A DNA stretch of 64,000 nt from the NCBI GenBank assembly GCA_020091685.1, contig CM034597.1, forward strand, positions 28,074,388-28,138,387, read 5' to 3'. Shown here piece by piece: positions 12,142 to 21,100 of the stretch (position 1 is the stretch's first letter; the number at the start of each line of letters is the position of its first letter). A program made the position numbers and the translations under genes. The notes below the pieces were generated by a model that searched no databases, was not told where the DNA came from, and saw only the letters and a list, made by a program, of their open reading frames with translations. Source of the DNA: Lutjanus erythropterus. Taxonomy: Eukaryota > Chordata > Actinopteri > Lutjaniformes > Lutjanidae.

Positions 12142-15100
12142 CTCACTATCTCTCCCGCAGGCCTGTAGCTCGGCTTAGACAAAGAACAGAGTAACATCGG
12201 AGGGTTTTGTAAACACGAGACTTGAGATAGATATCTGAATTGTAGATAGAGATAGAGATGCACACACGTACATGCACACACACACACACACACTCACACA
12301 GGGCATATTTAAATTGTGTTAGCAGCACAATACGGTAGTAAAATACACAGCTGTGAAAAAAAAAACAAAAAGCAAAAAAAACAAATAGCTCACACAAACA
12401 CTTTTTAAGTGCTTTTTTTTGGTCTCAGTGATTCATTATCCTACATATTAAGGTCCTTGCAGTCAAAACAAATCTCCAGTCCTTTAAACTTTAAAGGACA
12501 GATTTATTTTTTTGACTGCCACATTGCTTTCGCTTTGAATTGTATATTTTTGCACATGCTTAGGTCATGGCTGACTACTTTGATTTTATTTTATTAAAGA
12601 AGGAAAGCAGACACTCTTTCAGTTAAAAGGGAAAATTATTTATACAAATAGAAATGTCGTACAAATCAGTTTTATTATTTAATAATGGACGTTTTTCTTA
12701 AGTCTGCATTATCCTTTATTTTTTAAAATTGCAATAAATATCACATTGTGGACTTTGTACCATGGTATTATCGTACCTTGTGTTTTTGTTATTGTTAAAT
12801 TCCTACAAATAACTTTCAAATTAAACATGGCTCTTGAACTCAAGTATGTGTGTGTGTGTTTATACCACAATCAATCCTCAGCCAACATACTGAGCCAGTG
12901 TCTTACAGCGTCTCATCTTGTTTGCATTTGATTCATTTTGTTATGGCGGTCCTGTAAAGCATTATTGGCTCACAGCTGTCAACATTTGTCTCTGTGCGTC
13001 CATGAACCCTGACTGTTGGGCTCATTTATCCAGTTCTGTCGTGGTCAGACACATTTTCAGACGCTCTCAGCGTCTATGATCGGTGGCACCGAAGTTCAAA
13101 TGTCATCATTGCAGTCTTTCAAAATACAGTCGAAGTGGCGTAAAAGAAATGCTCAGGTAAACAAGTAAATGAGTGGACTGACCAACAACTTGAGGAGCCA
13201 GAAACGTGATTTGTAGTAGCAGGTCTTGAAGGGGTTGATGAGGAAGAGCACCATGAAGCCATAGAGGATGAGCGGGTTGATCTGCATGGGGAGGTAGGTG
13301 TACTCTGAGTAGAGACAGGAGAGGATGCTGAGACACCACAACACACCCAGTAAACCAGCGATCTGCAGCACATGGAGGAGAAACAGAAGAGACTGGCGTT
13401 AAAAGAGAGCATGTTTGACACACCACCACAATTAACAGGATAATATGAATAATTCAGTGCAAATTATATGGTGCGTTTTGTATAAATAAAACCCTGCGGA
13501 CGGTATTTATGTGCTGTTTCTGCTGAATGAAATCTTATTTTACACGGTAAAGTATTTCTTGAATCTGGATTACCCTAAAGACTAAACAACCCCATTCATT
13601 CCTAATAAATATTTTAAAAATGCATGATTACCCACATCAGTCTGAAAACAATGTGAGCCCATTTATGTCAATCTGATGAAGGGAAAAAATCCAAAACAAT
13701 GACTCAGTATCTAAAAATAATAAGAAACTCTCTTAAAATAATTAGATATTTTCAAAATAATAAGAAACCTATTCATAAATAATGACCTAGTGTCTCAAAA
13801 ATAATGTAACACTTTCTAAAATAATAAGAACTCTGCAAATAATCAGTTAGCGTCTCAGTATTTTTGAGATCAGTATGCCATTATTTTGAGAAAGTTTCTC
13901 ATTTTAGTGACTTACAAGATTTTTTTATTCAATCACACTGACAGAAATTGGCTTCCATAGAAGGAAAACGAGGTTGGTTTTCTTAATTACAGAGAAAAGG
14001 TTTGTTTTCTGAAGGATTCTGGTCATCCACTCAGTCACTAACAGAAATGACTGTCTGCATTGTTTCCCCATGCTGACCTCAAACAGGTGCTGGTGTGAGA
14101 GGTTGTTTCGGGGATTGATCTCGAAGATGAGGACATGGTTGACTCCCGCCTGTCTCCATCCGTAAGTGTTGATCCCCAACAGGAAAAGGAACTGGATCAA
14201 CAGGAAACCGCCCCGATAGATCCGCACCAGTGGCCACACGTTCTCGAAGCGGATGAACACAGCACCTGATAGAACCGCAGCGGATATTCAGCTTTTTAAA
14301 GAGATAAGAAATCTGAGGGGAAACAACAATAAAAACCTGCCAATCAATCCTAAACAGTCTACCAGAGCAAACGGTTATCTCGCAGTGACACATTACAAAT
14401 TGTGCAGGGCTCAACAGGATATGAAAAATGTATGACTGTGCATGTTTATGTGACTTACCGCTGAGAACGGAGGAGATGGCGAGAATGATAAAGAAGCCAC
14501 AGTAGAGGCCGACACGAAAGGTTGTCCAGGCCAAAGCAGGCTGAACCAGGCAGAGAGGAGTACAGAAAAACATTCATCTTAATTAAAAGGACACCTAATC
14601 ACTTTATATATTAACAAGTTCACAGATACTGTATATGCAATACAGTCCAATCATTTTCATTATTCAAGTAGCACAAAAAATATTGAACATGTCTCCATAT
14701 AAAACCCCTCTGACTCCTTTTATCTGCATGAATATATTTATTGTACACATGCCTGCAGGGGAAATGGAGAGATCAATAGTCACACAGCACAATTCAAGTC
14801 AGACATGGCAGTAATTAATGCAGTAATAACAGTAGATATAACATGGGGGCTAAAGTGCCACTAGCCTGGCTTATTTCTGAAAGATATCCTGTCTGTCCAC
14901 CAGTGGAAAGGCACTTATAAAATCAATACTGGAGGCTCTCAGGGTTTCTCTCTCTTTGTGTCTCTTCCCATCTTCCTCTCTCTCTGCCTCTCTCGTAACA
15001 AACGTCTCACCTTTTGTTTTTAATCTTTGTTCGCCACCCGCAAGAAAAAAAATCATAAAACCAACATTACTGGAAGATAGATGTAAAGATTGTTCTTGCT

Positions 15101-18100
15101 GGGATATTCATGGATGCCGAAGGTTATTTAATGCCGTAGAGAAGAGGGGTTATTTTTTGAGGAGTTGATTTATAAGACTGAAAAGTATAATATTTGCTTA
15201 CATTTATTTTTTAGCTGTTTTATCTTAGTTTGCACCCTCTCGTGCTACTTGGAAAACAAATTACACAAACTGAGGAGGAAAGTGCAAAGGTTTGAGAAGC
15301 ACAAATCAGGTTCATATACACAAACCCCCCATTTAAACCTGGTATTAAAATGTGACAAGTTATCCAGATGAGGAAAAACGCCTGTTAATGTAAGGTGTAA
15401 ATGCATCATGGTCAGAATGGAGGTAGTCTGGCTGGCATTGTGTTCAGAACTTAGTGCAGTCTGTACAACGTGCTGCTATCTGTACACAACATAACACTGG
15501 TTCAGCTAACATAAAATACAGATTAAACTCAGAGAGGGAACAAGCCAGAATATTGAAAGAAACACGCCTATCATTACTGATTATACCCTTATTCTCTTCT
15601 GTGCCAAGAAAATGTCAAAAGATCCGCTATTCAACAGAACTGAGTGAAAAATGAAAGCAGTACTGGCGGTAAATGAATTATAACTGGGTGTGTGATCTGC
15701 TGTTGACAAGGCATATATAATTTATCTAGTCACACAGCAGTCTGCACACCGGTAGTACAACACACTGAGACAAAATGACAATATTTTTTTTATACAGAGA
15801 AAGAAAAAACTTTAACAGAGGGGGAAAATGATTAAGGATATGTCATAGACAGTGTTTCACAAAGTTCATAAAGTTCCCCATAACTCAACAACTCACAAAA
15901 CTGGTTCTGTAAAGGGAGTCTGGAGTTGATTTGATGCCACCTCAAATTACTCATGCACAGGTTTTTCTCTGGAGGACAGAGATCAGATCTCAGGTGTACA
16001 GGTGTAAAAGGGGTGTTGGTGATTTCCAGAGTAACCGGCTGTATTTCTGACCTGAGCTGCACCAAGCGGAGGAACTCTCAACCTCTTCATGGCCTTCTGA
16101 CGATCTCCTCCCTCCAGCTCCGTGGTGACGAGGGTCTAAGCGCAAACACACGGCAAACAAACAAAAGTGGTTTTACGTGTTTTGTTTCTCACCATCATCT
16201 TTGTGTCATAGCGCGTATGTGTGCGTTCATGTAGAGCTGGGTACCTCTGTTTCAGAGATGAGCTGCGTGATCTTCTTGCAGGTGTAGAAAGGCGCCACCT
16301 CCACGTGAGCGACACGCCAGTCTGCCCCGCGAGGAGTGTCCAGGATCTTGTCATGTTTCTTCAGGATTTTACGGAAACCAGTGAAGTTCAGGTTCTGTGG
16401 ACGACAACAAGAAAACAGTTATAGCGCAAACAGATTGGAAGGTTTATTTATTCCAAACAAGCTGCATCGTGGAAACGTGCTTTAACTGCAGGTGTGTATG
16501 AGGTCGCATGCGTTTGCGTGCTGAGACCTGGTAGTTCTGGAGCAGGATGAGGCTGAGGTAGAACTCGCTGAAGGCTAGCTTCAGGTCCTTGATGTTGTGG
16601 TGTTTGCAGCGCTCCTCCTGTGACAGGTGGAACATGGTCTTGCGTTTCCGCAGGCCGGGCGGAGCGTTGCTTTCGCGCTGAGCGTCCAGTGAAGACTGCA
16701 GCTCATTCTGCAGCGTGGCAAAACGTCTCTGGGCTTCAGCAAGCTTTTCTATAGGCAGGAGGACAAGAACAGAATTAAAAAGAGGTTTTGGAAGCTGTGC
16801 AGAACAACTTCTTACTCTGTAGTTATCTTTAATGTAGTCTGACCCAGTAACTTCCTGTCCTGTCCTCCTATGTATTGTTGGTCTCAATTAAATTTTACCT
16901 GCCACTGTACAGATACGAGATGTCAAATAACTGCAAGGAGAAGGAGAAGGAGAAGGTGACAGGTACAAAAAACCTTTTATACAGCCTGTCTCCTCTGCTC
17001 TCCTGCTGTCTGAGGAAGCAGAAGCATGGAGACTATTAGGCTGAACTGACATGTAAATGCTGCAGAGGGAGGAACCATTATCTGGGTCAAAGATAGGTTA
17101 ATATACCCAGAGAGGGAGCAGGAAAGGAAGGGAGGGAATCAGACAGGGCCTGGGCAGTAACCTGCATTTCATTAACTTCTCTTTCACTTCTACCTACTTT
17201 TCCCAAAAAAAAGCTTAGCCTCCATTCTACTGCTTTCTCCTTTTTCTTTTTTTTTAACCAATCAAAAGTCACACCAGGTTCAGTCACTGAACAACGTCTC
17301 TTTTTGCCCCTTCACTATCTCCTTCACCCTTTCTGTCTTCCTTTTATTCTTATGAATGAAAATACAAAGTACAGGCTTGTTGGCAATTTGACTTGTAGAT
17401 TTCCATCCGTCTAAGGACACAGCAACAAAGTTGACAGTTAGGACCGCAGCTAATGATTATTTTGTTTATGAGTTATTTTGACAATTAATTATTTCCTCTA
17501 CGAAATGTCAAAAATATTTTGAAAAATGCCCATCAGAGAGCACAAAATTATGTCTTCAAATTGCTTCTTTCGTCCAACCAACAGTCCAAAACCCAGAGAC
17601 TCTTCATTTACTGTCATAAATGACAGTAAGAAAAAGCAGCAAATCCTCACATTCAAGAAGCTGAAACCAGCAGATGTTTGACATTTTTGCTTGAAAAATG
17701 ACTGAAAGTATTAATTTATTATTAACATAGTTCTAATGGACTAATGGACTAATCGTTGTAGCTCTACTCACAGTCACACAGACTAAGACAGGGGCTGGCA
17801 ACCTTTACTATAAAAAAACAAAAAACAAAAACATTTTTGGCATTAAAAAACCTGCCTGGAGCTACAACTATTAAATTCTCTATTTTCCTCTGAGACTTCT
17901 TGTTTTTTTGGATTTGGCATCCATATCTAACCAAGAGAGCCACCAGCAAGATTTAGATGAAAAGGCTCTGAGCCATAGATAAAGGCTATTACGCACATTT
18001 TAGTCAGAAAAGTCTTTTTATTTTTTAAAATATAATGTACAGGCTATACATTTTTACAACTGGAGAATGTAGGAATCACTTTAGTTCTACAACAATAATG

Positions 18101-21100
18101 AATGAAAATCAAAACGTTTTAAAAAAATTAATAATAATTTGTATATAATTTTTTGTGAACGCCACAGGAAGCCAGTGAAGAGCCACAGGCTGCCGACCCC
18201 CTGACTAAGACAAGTGGTAGTTTCTAATTAAATTAAATTTGTCTTTTTCATACAGGCTACATTGGCAGTTTGTGACAAAAATGTCAGCAGTGTTTAGTGG
18301 CGTCTGGCTGACCAGCAGATTTTACACGCATCCACTGATACACAGCTGATTTTAACAGCGTCATGATTTGTGGATGGATCTGTGTTTTTTTAGGTTACAT
18401 TCATAATAGTGTTAAAATTACATTTCATGCCTACTACAGCTGTGACTTAGCAAGTTATTCCAAGTGTTGGGGAAACAAACAGACCTGGAGTCACAATAAT
18501 AGCAGTACTGCATGTGACAGCAGTGTGATAACACAACAAATTTGATTTAAGCACACCGCCAACTGAGGCTGTTCCTCTGTCTTCAACTGAGAAAAGCAGC
18601 AGTGATGATGTGGAGGGCTCACTGGTGACTTTCACGCTTTGTTGCTTGAGCACACACACATACACACAGATCCTCCAGATATCACACTACCTTCCTCACA
18701 GGAATGCCACAGCTCTTCTTTGACATCTAAACTCACAGTAATCCTTCTACTCTCCTCGCGCAGTCTGTCATAACAATGCTTGGATGAGCACATGACAACA
18801 ACAGGAGACGTGAGAAAGTCAGGACCCCGACTGCCTGCCTCAAGTAGGTTTAGATTAAATCTGAGGCCTGGGATCACAGTGGCACTTCACAACAGACGAC
18901 ATGTGCGGACAGTTCATCTGAGTGAGGCTAATGGTCCTTGAAGCAGACAGGTGGTGGTGGCTCAGATTTCCATGGGTATGGGTTTAGTCTAAGTAAGTAA
19001 AGTCTATTACTAGAGCGCATTTAAATACAGCTTAAGATGACTAAAGTGCCCTGCATATTGACATTAAAGTGAATAAAAATGTGCCTTTAACCTTGTATTT
19101 AAAAAAAGAGATGGAGTGAGCACATCTAACCATTTCATCATCATGGAGCAGCAACTGCAAAGACTCATGGGACAAAAAAACACAAATTCTAAAATAGTTG
19201 GGATGCTGTGTAGAAGTGTTTTGCAAATCTTCTTCAACCTACATTCAATTGAATACAGTAGAAAATCAAGATATTTAATGTTCAAACTAATAAACTTCAT
19301 TGTTTTTATAAATATATAAATACAGAATTTGATGCCAGCAACACATAACACAGCACATCTGTGAAGGCGCCATTAATGCTGACGGGTTGCATGCAGGTTT
19401 TAGAGCAACACGATGCTATCCAAACGTCTTTTTCAGAGACGTCCCAGCTTGGTCCAGCAAGACAACACCGAGACACACTCTGCACATGTCGCAACAGCAC
19501 GGCTTCTTGGTAAAAGAGTGCATGTCCTAGAGTGACCCAGCTGCAGTCCAGACCCCCGTCTCCCACTGAAAATGTGTGGCGTATTACGAAGCACAAAATA
19601 TGACAACAGAGACCCCGGACTGTTGAGCACTTAAAGTCATATTTCAAGCAAGAATGAGAAAGAATTTCACTTCCAAAGCTTCAGCAATTAGTGTCCCATT
19701 AGTGTCATTCCCAGCAGCTTCCTGAGTGTTGTTAAAAGAAAATGTGATGTAAAACAATGGTACACATGCTGCTGTCCCAACTTTTTTGGAACATGCTGCA
19801 GGCATCAAATTCAATGTGTATTTACCCAAAACCAGTGAAGTTAATCACTTAGAACATTAAATATTTTCTCTCACTGGAATGCAGGTCAAACATTATTTTG
19901 AAATCACTGCATTCTGTTTTAAACTGTTTTTTGTAATTGGGGTTGAACAAGACAGACTTGTTGTCATATCTAAGAGACCTGGGAGCTGCGTGTCAGTGAA
20001 CAAGGTCTGTGACGTAAGCTGGAGTCTGACTATTAAGAGCCTTCTGCAACGTCTTAAATTGAGAAGTTTGCTGGAGAAGTTGAAAGAGCCCGTTGTTCTT
20101 CCTCGGCTTTCAGGAACAAACAGGGTGAAAGGATATTCTATTAAAAACGGCAGTCTGCAAAAATGTCTTTAACCCATCGAGATGAAAGAGTTCTCCAGCG
20201 GGCTGAGTTTCAGCGCACTGCAGCAGAATGGCTTTGAGAGGTCAAGGACCCCTTTCAGAGAGAGATACAGAGGGAGAGAGCTCTGTGGAGGCAGGTGTCT
20301 TATGTAAAGTCAGCACACGATTTATCTCCATCTATCCGCTGCTCCATTTCTCTCTCTCTCTCTCTCTCTCTCTCACAACCTGACCAGCTTTCTCAAACTA
20401 CTACACACCACACACACACACACATAGGTACACACACAGTTACTGGCATCAGATAAAGCTGCCTGTCGGACTCAACTCGGCAATTTCTTGCTTCACCCTC
20501 CTGTGTGAGGAGGAAAAACAAGACGCCTGAGAGCAGGCGGGAGACGCTGATGTTTTCATACACAACATTTAACTAACCTCACACCTCAGGTCTGCTGAGG
20601 GGGAAGTGACTGACATACTGATGAGATGATACTCTGGTGTCAACAGACTTCATTCTTTCATTTCTTATTATATAAGAGGACAGCTGATAATTAAAAACTG
20701 TTGTTGTAATAATATTAATAATATAAAATGTGTCTTCATAAAAGAAGTTATACTTAGTCGGAAAAATCGTAATGTCTCAGCCAAACTTCCAGGGAAAACT
20801 CATTTTTCATAAGTGTTTTGAAAAATTTGCCCAAAAAAATATAGCTTCTACCCCAAAACTGATATTAAAGCCTGACACTGTTCCTTCCTTTCATCCTGAG
20901 GACACAGCAATTATAAGCCAACGTGTTGGTCGACCGGTAAGTTTATTTTTGTTCTGTGTTATCCATTATCTATGTTTAACTTATCTGCAGCATGCCAGAT
21001 AATATTAGCCAGTGTTAGTCGGCTGAGTTACATCATGATTCATGTCAAATGCTGACAGGACCTTTTACAGTTTGACAGATAGCTAGATTACTGGGTTAGA

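Larger units (their letters stand above)
9479..13182 (-). other. xpr1 intron between the 13183 and 9478 exons
   Basis: 3.7 kb bounded by GTCAGT and TTTCCAG. It holds the palindromic minisatellite (10140-11230), a GGA array, and a long CA repeat with a GCAC leader. The open frames around 11700-12300 are translations of these simple repeats. 12300-13180 is AT-rich with no feature seen. Confidence 0.9.

Noticed and set aside
11681..12300. Open frames of 66-150 residues with poly-G, poly-L, poly-H/T or poly-C/V
   Set aside because: They are translations of the GGA, CTG and CA repeats in several frames at once, with no splice borders or homology.
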